Shown: positions 16,598 through 24,977, counted from the first letter of the stretch. The stretch: DNA of 46,757 bases from CAZTDU01 sp050248795 (GCA_050248795.1 JBFWRS010000027.1:1-46757), one strand, 5' to 3'. Numbers and translations are program-made. The notes: generated by a model from the sequence alone, not told the origin.

Positions 16598-17514
16598 TTC
16601 TTCACCGTGTCAGGAAGCGTGATGCGACGGAAAACCTCGTCCAGCTGGCCTTCCTCGGTGCGCAGCTGCTCCAGCTTCCAGCCTTCGCGCGCGGCAAGCT
16701 CGATCACCGCGCGGGCGAGTTCGACCGCGGCTGCCTTGTCGGCCGGGTAGACGCGCAGCGCGCCCTCGAGCTGCTCGACCCTGCCCAGCGCCGAGAGCTT
16801 CTCCGCGCTGGCGCCGGCGGCCGATATCGTCACCGCGCCCGCGAGCTCGGACATCGCGCGCAGTTCGGCCGGCGTGCCATTGGCGACGATGCGGCCGCGG
16901 TCGATGATGATGGCGCGCGTGCAGGCCGCGTCCACCTCTTCCAGTATGTGGGTCGAGAACACCACCGCCTTGGTCCTGCCCAGTTCGCGGATCAGGTTCC
17001 TCACCTCGTGCTTCTGGTTCGGGTCGAGGCCGTCGGTGGGCTCGTCCATGATCAGCACTTCGGGGTCGTGGATCAGCGCCTGCGCGAGGCAGGTGCGGTG
17101 ACGGTAGCCCTTGGACAGGGTGTCGATCGACTGGTGCAGCACGGAAGAAAGGAAACAGCGCTCGACGACGCGGTGGATGGCTTTCTTCCTCGCGTCGCCG
17201 TCCAGGCCGCGCATCTCGGCGGCGAAGGCGAGGAAGCCGTACACGGTCATGTCCGGGTACGACGCTGCATTCTCCGGCAGGTAGCCGATCAGGCGCTTGG
17301 CTTCGAGCGGGGATTCGGCGACGTCGTGCCCGCCCACGGACACCCTGCCGCTGCTCGGCGGGTAGAAGCCCGTGATCATGCGCATCGTGGTGGACTTGCC
17401 GGCGCCGTTCGGCCCGAGGAAGCCGAGCACCTCGCCGCGTTCCACATTGAAGGACACGTCGTCCACGGCGCGGTGGGCGCCGAACGTCTTGGTCAAGTGC
17501 TCGATGCGGATCAT
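16594..17514 (-). CDS. ABC transporter ATP-binding protein (GldA-like)
   Basis: A 306-residue ATPase of the ABC-2 exporter class. Walker A is GPNGAGKST (34-42), the signature loop is LSKGYRHR, Walker B is VLIMDEPTDGLDP, and the H-loop is in FSTHILEEV. A C-terminal extension of about 80 residues is typical of this subfamily. First gene of the minus-strand Gld-type operon (ATPase, permease, GldG-like, DUF4340, then DUF2721 and the EF-G paralogue). A CATAAT hexamer on the minus strand at 17576-17581 might be its -10, without a clear -35. Confidence 0.92.
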   Translation of the reverse strand: MIRIEHLTKTFGAHRAVDDVSFNVERGEVLGFLGPNGAGKSTTMRMITGFYPPSSGRVSVGGHDVAESPLEAKRLIGYLPENAASYPDMTVYGFLAFAAEMRGLDGDARKKAIHRVVERCFLSSVLHQSIDTLSKGYRHRTCLAQALIHDPEVLIMDEPTDGLDPNQKHEVRNLIRELGRTKAVVFSTHILEEVDAACTRAIIIDRGRIVANGTPAELRAMSELAGAVTISAAGASAEKLSALGRVEQLEGALRVYPADKAAAVELARAVIELAAREGWKLEQLRTEEGQLDEVFRRITLPDTVKK

Positions 17515-17634
17515 GCTGGTCTTATTCGTCTGGGGCGCAAGCTATGGGCCACGCACCGCGATTTCAAGGGGGCGCATTATGACCCAATTCCTCCTTCAGG
17601 CCGCTGTTTGTCCCGCGCCGCGCGGCAAAAGTTC

Positions 17635-17671
17635 CCGGTTCCCGGGGCCGGGCGCGGCGCGCGGGAACCGG
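17635..17671. promoter_or_regulatory. Inverted repeat upstream of the aldolase promoter
   Basis: Perfect 10-base arms, CCGGTTCCCG (17635-17644) and CGGGAACCGG (17662-17671), separated by 17 GC-rich bases. They lie just upstream of a TAAAAT hexamer. This could be an operator for a dimeric regulator or an RNA stem. It is in the 215-base gap between the divergent ABC and aldolase genes, which holds no other gene. Confidence 0.5.
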
Positions 17672-17678
17672 CTCGCGC

Positions 17679-17684
17679 TAAAAT
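17679..17684 (+). promoter_or_regulatory. Probable -10 element of the aldolase-pur operon
   Basis: TAAAAT, 45 bases upstream of the aldolase start, directly after the inverted repeat. The -35 position is occupied by GC-rich sequence that does not match TTGACA, so an activator or the repeat itself may matter. Confidence 0.45.
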
Positions 17685-17729
17685 GCGCGCATCGGTTCCT
17701 TCCCGTTCCCAACTCCCTCGAGGACCAGC

Positions 17730-18752
17730 ATGGACACGACACTGCTTGCGAAAACCGCGGCCGCCATGGTTGCCAAGGGCAAAGGCGTGCTCGCCGCCGA
17801 CGAATCCGCCGGTACCTGCGAGAAGCGCTTCAATACCATCAACACGCCGTGCACCGAGGAGAACCGCCGCGTCTATCGCGGGCTGCTTTTCACCACGCCC
17901 GGCATCGAGAAGTTCGTCTCCGGCGTCATCCTGTTCGACGAGACCATCCGCCAGAAGACCGACGGCGGCGTGCCCTATGGCGACTACCTGGCGAAGAAGG
18001 GGATCCTTCCCGGCATCAAGGTCGACAAGGGCGCGATGGACCTGGCGCTGTGCCCGGGCGAGAAGGTGACCGAAGGGCTGGACGGCTTGCGGGGACGCCT
18101 CGCCGAGTATTTCAGGCTCGGCGCGAGGTTCGCCAAGTGGCGCGCCGTGATCACCATCGGCGAGGCGATTCCGTCGCACGCCTGCATCTACGCCAACGCG
18201 CACGCGCTGGCGCGCTACGCGGCCCTGTGCCAGGAGGCGTCGATCGTGCCGATGATCGAGCCTGAGGTGCTGCTCGACGGCAACCACACCATCGAGCGCT
18301 GCGAGGAAGTCACCGAGGCGACGCTGCGCGCCACCTACGCGGCGATGGCGGCGCACCAGGTCTCGGTCGAGCACCTGATCCTGAAGACCAGCATGGTGGT
18401 GTCCGGCAAGGACTGCACGCGGCAGGCCGGCGTGGAGGAAGTGGCCGAGCGTACGCTGCGCGTGCTCAAGCGCACCGTGCCGGCCAGCCAGCCGGGGGTG
18501 GTGTTCCTGTCCGGCGGCCAGTCCGACATCTCCGCGACCGCCCACCTGAACGCGATGAACGCCATCGGCGGCACGCCATGGCCGCTGACGTTCTCCTACT
18601 CGCGCGCGCTGCAGAATCCGGCCCTGAAGACATGGCGCGGGCAGGCCGCGAACTACGAGCCGGCACAGAGGGCATTCCATCATCGCGCGCACATGAACGG
18701 CATGGCTGCGCTCGGCAAATGGAAGCCCGAGCTCGAGAAAGCAGTGGCGTGA
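17730..18752 (+). CDS. Fructose-bisphosphate aldolase, class I (eukaryote type)
   Basis: Cleaves fructose 1,6-bisphosphate into dihydroxyacetone phosphate and glyceraldehyde 3-phosphate through a Schiff base. The 340-residue product carries PF00274-type landmarks: ADESAGTCEKRF near residue 25, RGLLFTTPG, the IEPEVLLDGNH block, and the Schiff-base lysine in LILKTSMV, followed by FLSGGQSD. This is the metal-independent class I enzyme, not the class II enzyme that many betaproteobacteria carry at this glycolysis/purine locus. It is followed 4 bases later by purC. Confidence 0.95.
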   Translation: MDTTLLAKTAAAMVAKGKGVLAADESAGTCEKRFNTINTPCTEENRRVYRGLLFTTPGIEKFVSGVILFDETIRQKTDGGVPYGDYLAKKGILPGIKVDKGAMDLALCPGEKVTEGLDGLRGRLAEYFRLGARFAKWRAVITIGEAIPSHACIYANAHALARYAALCQEASIVPMIEPEVLLDGNHTIERCEEVTEATLRATYAAMAAHQVSVEHLILKTSMVVSGKDCTRQAGVEEVAERTLRVLKRTVPASQPGVVFLSGGQSDISATAHLNAMNAIGGTPWPLTFSYSRALQNPALKTWRGQAANYEPAQRAFHHRAHMNGMAALGKWKPELEKAVA

Positions 18753-18756
18753 CGCG

Positions 18757-19644
18757 GTGGAGGCTATCCTCCAGACCAGCCTGAAGAGCCTGCCGCTCAT
18801 CGGCAGGGGCAAGGTGCGCGACATCTACGCGGTGGGCGAGGACAAGATGATGATCGTCGTCACCGACAGGCTGTCCGCCTTCGACGTGGTGCTGTCCGAC
18901 CCGATCCCGGACAAGGGCCGCGTGCTGACGCAGCTGGCGGACTTCTGGTTCAGGAAGCTCTCCCACATCGTGCCCAACCACCTTACCGGCATCGACCCGG
19001 AATCCGTGGTCCAGGGCGAAGACGAGAAGGCGCAGGTGCGCGGCCGCGCCGTGGTGGTGAAGAAGCTCAGGCCGCTGCCGATAGAGGCCGTGGTGCGCGG
19101 CTACATCATCGGTTCGGGCTGGAAGGACTACCAGAAGACCGGCGCGATCTGCGGCATCGCGCTGCCGAAGGGCCTTGCGCAGGCGCAGAAGCTGCCCGAG
19201 CCGATATTCACGCCGGCGACCAAGGCCGAGTCCGGCCACGACGAGAACATTCCGTTCGAGCGCATGGTGCAGATCGTCGGCAAGGATGTCGCCGAGCGGG
19301 TACGCGACTTGAGCATCCGACTGTACAAGGAGGCGGCGGACTACGCCGCGACCAGGGGCATCATCATCGCCGACACCAAGTTCGAGTTCGGCCTCGACGA
19401 GAAGGGAAACCTGATCCTCATCGACGAGGTGCTCACCGCGGACAGCTCGCGCTTCTGGCCGGCGGACGAGTACGAGGTGGGCATCAGCCCGCCGTCGTTC
19501 GACAAGCAGTTCGTGCGCGACTACCTGGAAACCCTGGACTGGGACAAGACGCCGCCAGCGCCGGCCTTGCCCGCGGCGGTGATCGAGCGCACCTCGGCGA
19601 AATACCGCGAAGCGATGCGGCGCCTGACCGGGGCCGCGGCATGA
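18757..19644 (+). CDS. purC: Phosphoribosylaminoimidazole-succinocarboxamide (SAICAR) synthase
   Basis: Joins CAIR and aspartate with ATP to give SAICAR in purine synthesis. The 295-residue product has the GRGKVRDIYAVGEDKMMIVVTDRLSAFD-type opening (cited in part), the VRGYIIGSGWKDYQ segment and LIDEVLTADSSRFWP, all SAICAR-synthase landmarks. The start is GTG at 18757, 4 bases after the aldolase stop, without a strong ribosome-binding site, so coupling to the upstream gene is likely. Its stop overlaps the purE start (ATGA). Confidence 0.96.
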   Translation: MEAILQTSLKSLPLIGRGKVRDIYAVGEDKMMIVVTDRLSAFDVVLSDPIPDKGRVLTQLADFWFRKLSHIVPNHLTGIDPESVVQGEDEKAQVRGRAVVVKKLRPLPIEAVVRGYIIGSGWKDYQKTGAICGIALPKGLAQAQKLPEPIFTPATKAESGHDENIPFERMVQIVGKDVAERVRDLSIRLYKEAADYAATRGIIIADTKFEFGLDEKGNLILIDEVLTADSSRFWPADEYEVGISPPSFDKQFVRDYLETLDWDKTPPAPALPAAVIERTSAKYREAMRRLTGAAA

Positions 19645-20168
19645 GCGCGCGACCCGCACGCAGGTCCCGCAAGGCGGTGAAGCCGCTGATCGGCGTGGTC
19701 ATGGGTTCGAGCTCCGACTGGGACGTGATGCGCGAAGCCTGCGCCGTGCTGGCCGAGTTCGACGTGCCCTACGAGGCGAAAGTCGTGTCGGCGCACCGCA
19801 CGCCGGACGCAATGTTCGCCTATGCCGGGAAGGCGCGCGCGCGCGGCTTGCGGGCGATCATCGCGGGCGCCGGTGGCGCGGCGCACCTGCCTGGCATGAT
19901 CGCATCGAAGACCACGCTGCCGGTGCTCGGCGTGCCGGTTCCCAGCAAGCACCTCGCCGGACAGGATTCGCTGCTGTCCATCGTGCAGATGCCCAAGGGC
20001 ATCCCGGTGGCCACCTTCGCCATCGGCCAGAGCGGCGCGGCGAACGCCGGCCTGTTCGCGGTGGCGCTGCTCGCCGGCGCGGATTCCTCCCTCGCCGCGC
20101 GCCTCGAGCGCTACCGCGGCAAGCTGCGGCGGCAGGTGGCGAAGATGCACCTTTCCGACCCGCCGTGA
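19641..20168 (+). CDS. purE: N5-carboxyaminoimidazole ribonucleotide mutase
   Basis: Converts N5-CAIR to CAIR; works with PurK. The 175-residue protein shows the class I PurE motifs GSSSDWDVM, SAHRTPDAM, GAGGAAHLPGM and the C-terminal SIVQMPKGIPVAT segment. It begins with a short basic leader of about 15 residues before the first beta strand. The start overlaps the purC stop, and the purK GTG overlaps its own stop, so purC-purE-purK are tightly coupled. Confidence 0.96.
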   Translation: MSARPARRSRKAVKPLIGVVMGSSSDWDVMREACAVLAEFDVPYEAKVVSAHRTPDAMFAYAGKARARGLRAIIAGAGGAAHLPGMIASKTTLPVLGVPVPSKHLAGQDSLLSIVQMPKGIPVATFAIGQSGAANAGLFAVALLAGADSSLAARLERYRGKLRRQVAKMHLSDPP

Positions 20169-21310
20169 GCGCGGCGCTGCAGGGCCCGCTGCTGCCGCCG
20201 GCGATGCTCGGCGTATTGGGCGGCGGGCAACTGGGCCGCTACTTCGTCATTGCCGCGCGTCAGATGGGCTACCGGGTGACGGTGGTCGATCCGGACCGCG
20301 ACAGTCCCGCAGGCGCGCTGGCGGACCGGCACATCGTCGCCGACTACGGCGATCGCGCCGCGCTGGACGAGCTGGCCGCCGCTTGCGCGGCGATCACCAC
20401 GGAGTTCGAGAACGTGCCGGCCGAGAGCATGTCCTACCTCGCGCGCACGCGGCGCGTGGCGCCGTCGGCGCAGTGCGTCGCGATATCGCAGGATCGTATC
20501 CGCGAGAAGTCGGCGATGGTGGACAACGGCCTCCCGGTGGGCCCCTATGCGCCCGTGCTGGAAGCGAAGGACCTCGAGCGCCCAGAGCTGTATCCCGCGG
20601 TGCTGAAGCGGGCCCGCTTCGGCTACGACGGCAAGGGCCAGGCGCGCGTCGCCGACGCGGACCAGGCGCGCGCCGCGTGGCAGGGGCTAGGCGCCGTGCC
20701 CTGCGTGCTCGAGCGCGCGGTCGCGCTGGACTGCGAGGTATCGGTGGTGGTGGCGCGCGGCGATGATGGCGTCACGGCGCCGTTCGTGGTCGTGGAGAAC
20801 GAGCACCGCGCCGGGATCCTCGACGTGTCGATCGCGCCCGCGCGCGTACCGGCAGCCCTCGCACGCGAGGCGCAGGAGATGGCCGCGCGGCTCGCGGCCG
20901 CGCTCGGCTACGTCGGTGTGCTCGGCGTGGAGTTCTTCGTCACGGCCGGCAGATTGCTCGTCAACGAGATAGCGCCGCGGCCGCACAACAGCGGCCACTA
21001 CACCATAGACGCCTGCGTGACGAACCAGTACGAGCAGCAGGTGCGCGCCCTCTGCGGCCTGCCGCTGGGCGACGCGAGGCTGCTGTCTCCGGCAGTCATG
21101 GTGAACGTGCTTGGCGATGCGTGGCGCGGCGGCGAGCCGGACTGGGCCGCGGTGCTCGCCGAGCCTCGGGCGCGCCTGCACCTGTACGGCAAGGCGAGCG
21201 CGCGGGCGGGCCGGAAGATGGGGCACTTCACCGTTCTCGACGCCGATCGCGACCGGGCGGTCGATGCCGCGCTCGCGCTGCGCGCGCGGCTGGGCATCGG
21301 CGATGGCTGA
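20165..21310 (+). CDS. purK: N5-carboxyaminoimidazole ribonucleotide synthase
   Basis: ATP-grasp ligase that makes N5-CAIR from AIR, bicarbonate and ATP. The 381-residue product has the N-terminal GVLGGGQLGRY loop, the ATP-grasp lysine in LKRARFGYDGKGQ and the C-terminal EIAPRPHNSGHYTIDACVTNQ block (cited at 20 residues or fewer per motif). The start is GTG within the purE stop (GTGA). It overlaps the next gene by 8 bases. Confidence 0.96.
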   Translation: MSAALQGPLLPPAMLGVLGGGQLGRYFVIAARQMGYRVTVVDPDRDSPAGALADRHIVADYGDRAALDELAAACAAITTEFENVPAESMSYLARTRRVAPSAQCVAISQDRIREKSAMVDNGLPVGPYAPVLEAKDLERPELYPAVLKRARFGYDGKGQARVADADQARAAWQGLGAVPCVLERAVALDCEVSVVVARGDDGVTAPFVVVENEHRAGILDVSIAPARVPAALAREAQEMAARLAAALGYVGVLGVEFFVTAGRLLVNEIAPRPHNSGHYTIDACVTNQYEQQVRALCGLPLGDARLLSPAVMVNVLGDAWRGGEPDWAAVLAEPRARLHLYGKASARAGRKMGHFTVLDADRDRAVDAALALRARLGIGDG

Positions 21311-22247
21311 CGACGCAGAGATCGAGCGCGCAGCGCGCCTGCTGCGTGCCGGCAGGCTGGTCGCGTTTCCTACCGAAACCGTCTACGGGCTGGGCGCCGA
21401 TGCGGCCAGCGCCGACGCAGTGGCGCGCCTGTACGCGGTCAAGGGCCGCCCTCCGAACCACCCGGTGATCGTGCATTTCGCCGACGCGGAACACGCGTTC
21501 GAATGGGCGCGCGAGGTGCCGCGTGCGGCGCGCGCGCTGGCGGCGAAGTTCTGGCCCGGGCCGCTGACGCTGATACTCAAGCGTTCGGCGCGTGCCGCGG
21601 ACTTCGTCACCGGCGGCCAGGACGCGGTCGGCCTGCGCGTGCCTTCTCACCCCGTGGCGCTCGCGCTGCTGCGGGCGTTCGCCGGCGGCATCGCCGCGCC
21701 CTCCGCCAACCGCTTCGGGCGCGTGTCGCCGACCACCGCCGCGCACGTGCGCGAGGACCTGGGCGCCGACGTCGACCTGGTGCTCGAAGGCGGCGACGCC
21801 GAGGTCGGCATCGAATCGACGATCGTGGACCTGTCGCGCGACGAGCCGGCGCTGCTGCGGCCGGGCCATGTCAGCCGCGAGGAGATCGAGCGCGTCCTCG
21901 GGCGTCCGCTCGCCGGCAAGGACGCGCATGCGCCGGCGCACTCCGGCGGACTGGAGCGTCACTACGCGCCGGTGACGCCGGCACGGCTGGTGGCGACGCA
22001 TCTGCTGGACACGGAAATCGCGGCGTGCGGTGGCTGCTGCGCCGTGCTGGCGCTTTCGCGGCCCGACGCGCGCGCGCAGGCCTGGCTGCGGCTGCCGCGG
22101 GAGCCCGAAGCCTATGCAGCGCGCCTGTACGCGGCGCTGCGCGAGCTGGATGCGGCCGGCTGCGCCGAGATCCTCATCGAGGCGCCGCCCGCCGACACGG
22201 CGTGGGCAGCCGTGCGCGACCGGCTGGTGCGCGCGGCGGCACGCTGA
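21303..22247 (+). CDS. L-threonylcarbamoyladenylate synthase (Sua5 type)
   Basis: Makes threonylcarbamoyl-AMP from threonine, bicarbonate and ATP for the t6A37 modification of ANN-decoding tRNAs. The YrdC core (residues 1-200) has FPTETVYGLGADA, KGRPPNHP and SANRFGRVSPTTA. The extra C-terminal domain of some 110 residues (from HYAPVTPARLV) marks it as the long Sua5 form rather than short TsaC. The frame is open upstream, but the ATG at 21303 begins the conserved core. It overlaps purK by 8 bases. Its partner TsaD is encoded at 40354-41364 in this window. Confidence 0.93.
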   Translation: MADDAEIERAARLLRAGRLVAFPTETVYGLGADAASADAVARLYAVKGRPPNHPVIVHFADAEHAFEWAREVPRAARALAAKFWPGPLTLILKRSARAADFVTGGQDAVGLRVPSHPVALALLRAFAGGIAAPSANRFGRVSPTTAAHVREDLGADVDLVLEGGDAEVGIESTIVDLSRDEPALLRPGHVSREEIERVLGRPLAGKDAHAPAHSGGLERHYAPVTPARLVATHLLDTEIAACGGCCAVLALSRPDARAQAWLRLPREPEAYAARLYAALRELDAAGCAEILIEAPPADTAWAAVRDRLVRAAAR

Positions 22248-22267
22248 GCGCGCGGGCGCCACGGCGG

Positions 22268-22273
22268 TAGAAT
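22268..22273 (+). promoter_or_regulatory. -10 element placed for a leaderless transcript
   Basis: TAGAAT ends 7 bases before the GTG at 22280, so transcription would start at or next to the start codon of the lipoprotein gene. Confidence 0.45.
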
Positions 22274-22279
22274 CCACGC

Positions 22280-22594
22280 GTGCGAACCTTGGCCCTGCTT
22301 TGCGCCATCTGCCTCGCGGGCTGCGCATCCGACCTGCACCTGCGCACCGCTGCTGCGACGCGCGCGGTACCGAATCCGGGCGGGGTCAACGCCGGCGGCG
22401 CCATCGAGATCCGCAGCGCATCCAGTTCGGTCGCGGGCGTGCTGGTGGCGCTGGGCATCTTCGCGCTGGTGGTTCAGGACGAGAGCCCGACCGCCACCCA
22501 GGCGACCTATGCGCTGGACCCAGCGCGCAGCGTCTCGGAACAGGACTGCACGCGCCCGCTTCAGGAGGCGGGCGGCAACCTGCGCTGCCGCTAG
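22280..22594 (+). CDS. Small predicted lipoprotein
   Basis: A 104-residue protein with a lipoprotein signal: hydrophobic stretch then lipobox LAGC, giving lipidation at Cys15. The mature part has a glycine/alanine-rich segment and a second hydrophobic stretch (SVAGVLVALGIFALVV, about residues 50-65) that may span or associate with the membrane, and ends with two cysteines (DCTR, LRCR). The start is GTG with no visible ribosome-binding site; a -10 hexamer sits 7 bases upstream. It converges on phoD with a 4-base gap. No domain recognised. Confidence 0.7.
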   Translation: MRTLALLCAICLAGCASDLHLRTAAATRAVPNPGGVNAGGAIEIRSASSSVAGVLVALGIFALVVQDESPTATQATYALDPARSVSEQDCTRPLQEAGGNLRCR

Positions 22595-22598
22595 GGGA

Positions 22599-24146
22599 TC
22601 AGGCGCGCTGCGGCCCCGGCCTGCCGTCCTCGACCACCCAGGAAGCGAGCGTGCTGCAATCCGCGTCGCGCTCGCGCACCGTTGCCATGGCGCGCATGTC
22701 CGCACGCAGCAGTCCGGGCGTGAGTTCCAGCCGCAGGTAGCCGCGATGCCGTCCTTCGGCAAACTTGATGTGAGGATTGTCCGCGCGCCATGAATCGATG
22801 AGGTCCTGCGACAGGCTTTCCGAGGTGATCGACGTGCCGGTGAACTCGCTCGCCAGCACCGGCGACGCAGGGTCGTCGAAGTCGGCCTTCAGGTCGCAGG
22901 CGTAGAAGGAATGCACGTCGCCTCCCAGCACCACGGGATTCGCCAGGCTGCGCTCGCGCATCGCGCCGAGCAGGCGGGCGCGCGCGGCGGGGTAGCCGTC
23001 CCACGCATCGGTCCACGCCCTGCGTCCCGGGCCGCGCAACTGGTCGACCTGCGCCATCAGCGTCTGCTGGGCGACGATGTTCCACTTCGCCCGCGACGAC
23101 GCGAAGCCCGCGGCAAGCCAGGCCTCCTGCCGGTCCCCGAGCATGCTGCGTGCCGGAGCGGCGAGCGCGGCGCAGGCGGCAGCGTCGACCACGGTGGAGC
23201 CGCCGCGTCCGGGCGGCGGACATGCCTGCGGCGAACGGTACTGGCGATTGTCGAGCACGTGGACCTGCGCGAGGCTGCCGAACGCGGCACGGGTATGGAG
23301 CGTCATGCGCGGGCCGAAGGGCATCATCGATCGCCGCAGCGGCATGTGCTCGTACCAGGCCTGGTAGGCCGCCGCGCGGCGGGCGAGGAACCATTCGGCG
23401 GAGTCGGCGTTTTCCGAGCGGTCGGCGGCGTAGTCGTTCTCCACGTCGTGATCGTCCCAGGTCAGCATCCAGGGGCAGGCGGCATGCGCGGCCTGCAGCT
23501 CTGGTTCGAGCCGGTAGAGCGCGTGGCGCGCGCGGTAATCGTCCAGCGTGTGCGGTTCGGGCGTGCCGTGGCGGCGCAGCGTGCCGCGCGCGCGCGAGGA
23601 TTCGTAGATGTAGTCGCCCAGGTGCAGCACCAGGTCGGGATCGTCGGCAACGATGTGGCGGTAAGCGCCGAACCAGCCCTGCTCGTAATGCTGGCAGGAA
23701 GCAACCGCGAGGCGCAGGCGCTCGACGTTGCCCGCGGGCGCGGTGCGCGTGCGCCCGATCGGGCTGCGCGCATCCCCGGCGGTGAAGCGGTACCAGTACC
23801 AGCGCGCCGGTTCCAGGCCGGACACTTCCACGTGCAGCGCATGTGCCCACGCCGCGCTGGCGTAGGCAGTGCCGGAAGCCACGGGCTTGCGCATGGCCTC
23901 GTCCGCGGCGAGCTCCCATTGCACCCGGATCGGTTGCGGACCGAGCCCGCCACCCGGGGCGAGCGGATGCGGCGCGAGGCGCGTCCACAGCACCACGCTG
24001 CCCGGCAGCGGGTAGCCGGATGCGACGCCGAGGCTGAACGGGTATGCGTCGAAGCGCGGGTTTGTCGCCAACTGTGCGACCGCAGGCGCGCAGGCGGATG
24101 CGCCCAGCGCCGACAATGCCCTGATGAACTCGCGCCGCCTCAGCAT
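22599..24146 (-). CDS. Alkaline phosphatase D family protein (PhoD-like)
   Basis: A 515-residue exported phosphatase/phosphodiesterase. It starts with a twin-arginine signal (RRREFIRALSALG, then a hydrophobic core to about residue 25), as expected for Tat-exported PhoD. An N-terminal fibronectin-like domain (FSLGVASGYPLPGSVVLWTR) precedes the metallophosphatase core with LHLGDYIYES, WDDHDVENDYA and LGGDVHSFYACDLK, which supply the metal ligands. Likely releases phosphate from diesters in the periplasm. No Pho box was recognised upstream; the GntR gene lies 23 bases away on the same strand. Confidence 0.9.
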   Translation of the reverse strand: MLRRREFIRALSALGASACAPAVAQLATNPRFDAYPFSLGVASGYPLPGSVVLWTRLAPHPLAPGGGLGPQPIRVQWELAADEAMRKPVASGTAYASAAWAHALHVEVSGLEPARWYWYRFTAGDARSPIGRTRTAPAGNVERLRLAVASCQHYEQGWFGAYRHIVADDPDLVLHLGDYIYESSRARGTLRRHGTPEPHTLDDYRARHALYRLEPELQAAHAACPWMLTWDDHDVENDYAADRSENADSAEWFLARRAAAYQAWYEHMPLRRSMMPFGPRMTLHTRAAFGSLAQVHVLDNRQYRSPQACPPPGRGGSTVVDAAACAALAAPARSMLGDRQEAWLAAGFASSRAKWNIVAQQTLMAQVDQLRGPGRRAWTDAWDGYPAARARLLGAMRERSLANPVVLGGDVHSFYACDLKADFDDPASPVLASEFTGTSITSESLSQDLIDSWRADNPHIKFAEGRHRGYLRLELTPGLLRADMRAMATVRERDADCSTLASWVVEDGRPGPQRA

Positions 24147-24169
24147 GTGAAGGCTCTAACGCGCGAGGC

Positions 24170-24910
24170 CTAGCCTGCGCTGACCGCGGCTTCGTGCTTG
24201 CCCAGGTCGCTGTGGTAGTCGTAGCGCGCCGTGTTCACCAGGCTGCGGCGCAACTCCACCGGCGCGTCGTGGAAAGTGCGCGCGACGCGGTCGATCTCGA
24301 GCAGGGGTGCGCCCCGCTTCACGGCCAGCAGCTTCGCGGTCGCGGCGTCGGCAAGCGTCGCCCGCAGCCTTTCGCTGATGCGCAGCACGTTCAGGCCGTA
24401 GCGCGACTGGTAGAGGTTGTAGATGGTGTTGTCGCGCTGCGTGAAGATGCGCTCGGTGAGGTCGGGAAAGCGCGCGCGTGGCAGCACGATGTCGTCGACG
24501 ATCGCGGGCGCCCCGTCCAGCGAAAGGAGGTTCCGGATGCGCCACACCGCATCTCCCGGGGCGATGCCGAGCCTTGTCGCCTCGGCGGCAAGCGCGCGGT
24601 CGCGGCGGAACGCCAGCGTCCGGGTTACCGGGTAGGTGCGCTCGCCCGAGCGCGGCACGATGTGGAAATAGTGAAACAGCAGCCGCTTCGCGTCGTGCGT
24701 GGAGACGAAGGTGCCGCGCCCCTGCTGGCGCACCACGGCGCGCTCGGCGACCAGTTCGTCTACCGCCTTCCTGACGGTGCCGATCGACACCTTGAAGCGC
24801 AGCGCGAGCGCAGATTCGGAGGGCAGCGCCTCACCCGGGCGCCATTCGCCGCCGGCGAGCCCGCGGGTCAGGGACTGTTTCACTTCCTTGTACAGCGGGG
24901 CATCCAGCAT
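24170..24910 (-). CDS. GntR/HutC-family transcriptional regulator with UTRA domain
   Basis: A 246-residue regulator: winged helix-turn-helix in residues 5-72 (PSESALALRFKVSIGTVRKA), then a UTRA ligand-binding domain (about 90-235) with the block RIRNLLSLDGAPAIVDDIVLP. It is divergent from the suyA-like gene, 94 bases apart. A palindrome overlaps the -35 of the divergent promoter, so it is the natural repressor candidate for the 25005-35808 operon, released by a pathway metabolite. Confidence 0.9.
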   Translation of the reverse strand: MLDAPLYKEVKQSLTRGLAGGEWRPGEALPSESALALRFKVSIGTVRKAVDELVAERAVVRQQGRGTFVSTHDAKRLLFHYFHIVPRSGERTYPVTRTLAFRRDRALAAEATRLGIAPGDAVWRIRNLLSLDGAPAIVDDIVLPRARFPDLTERIFTQRDNTIYNLYQSRYGLNVLRISERLRATLADAATAKLLAVKRGAPLLEIDRVARTFHDAPVELRRSLVNTARYDYHSDLGKHEAAVSAG

Positions 24911-24936
24911 GCGCCAAGTGTAATGGCGAATTCATA

Positions 24937-24951
24937 CAACTCATATAGTTG
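24937..24951. promoter_or_regulatory. Candidate GntR operator
   Basis: CAACT and AGTTG arms around a five-base AT-rich centre (CATAT), in an unusually AT-rich patch between the divergent GntR and suyA-like genes. The right arm overlaps the TTGACT -35 hexamer, which would let a bound regulator block the polymerase. Confidence 0.6.
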
Positions 24952-24977
24952 ACTTGGGCGGATGCCGCGCTTAGGAT
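24949..24977 (+). promoter_or_regulatory. Sigma-70 promoter of the catabolic operon
   Basis: TTGACT (24949-24954), a 17-base spacer, then TAGGAT (24972-24977). The predicted transcript start is near 24984, about 20 bases before the ATG at 25005, with a GAGGAG ribosome-binding site at 24993-24998. Confidence 0.65.

Noticed and set aside
12890..17514. A gliding-motility function for the Gld-type ABC genes
   Set aside because: Other Gld components are absent, and this ABC set is common in non-gliding proteobacteria.
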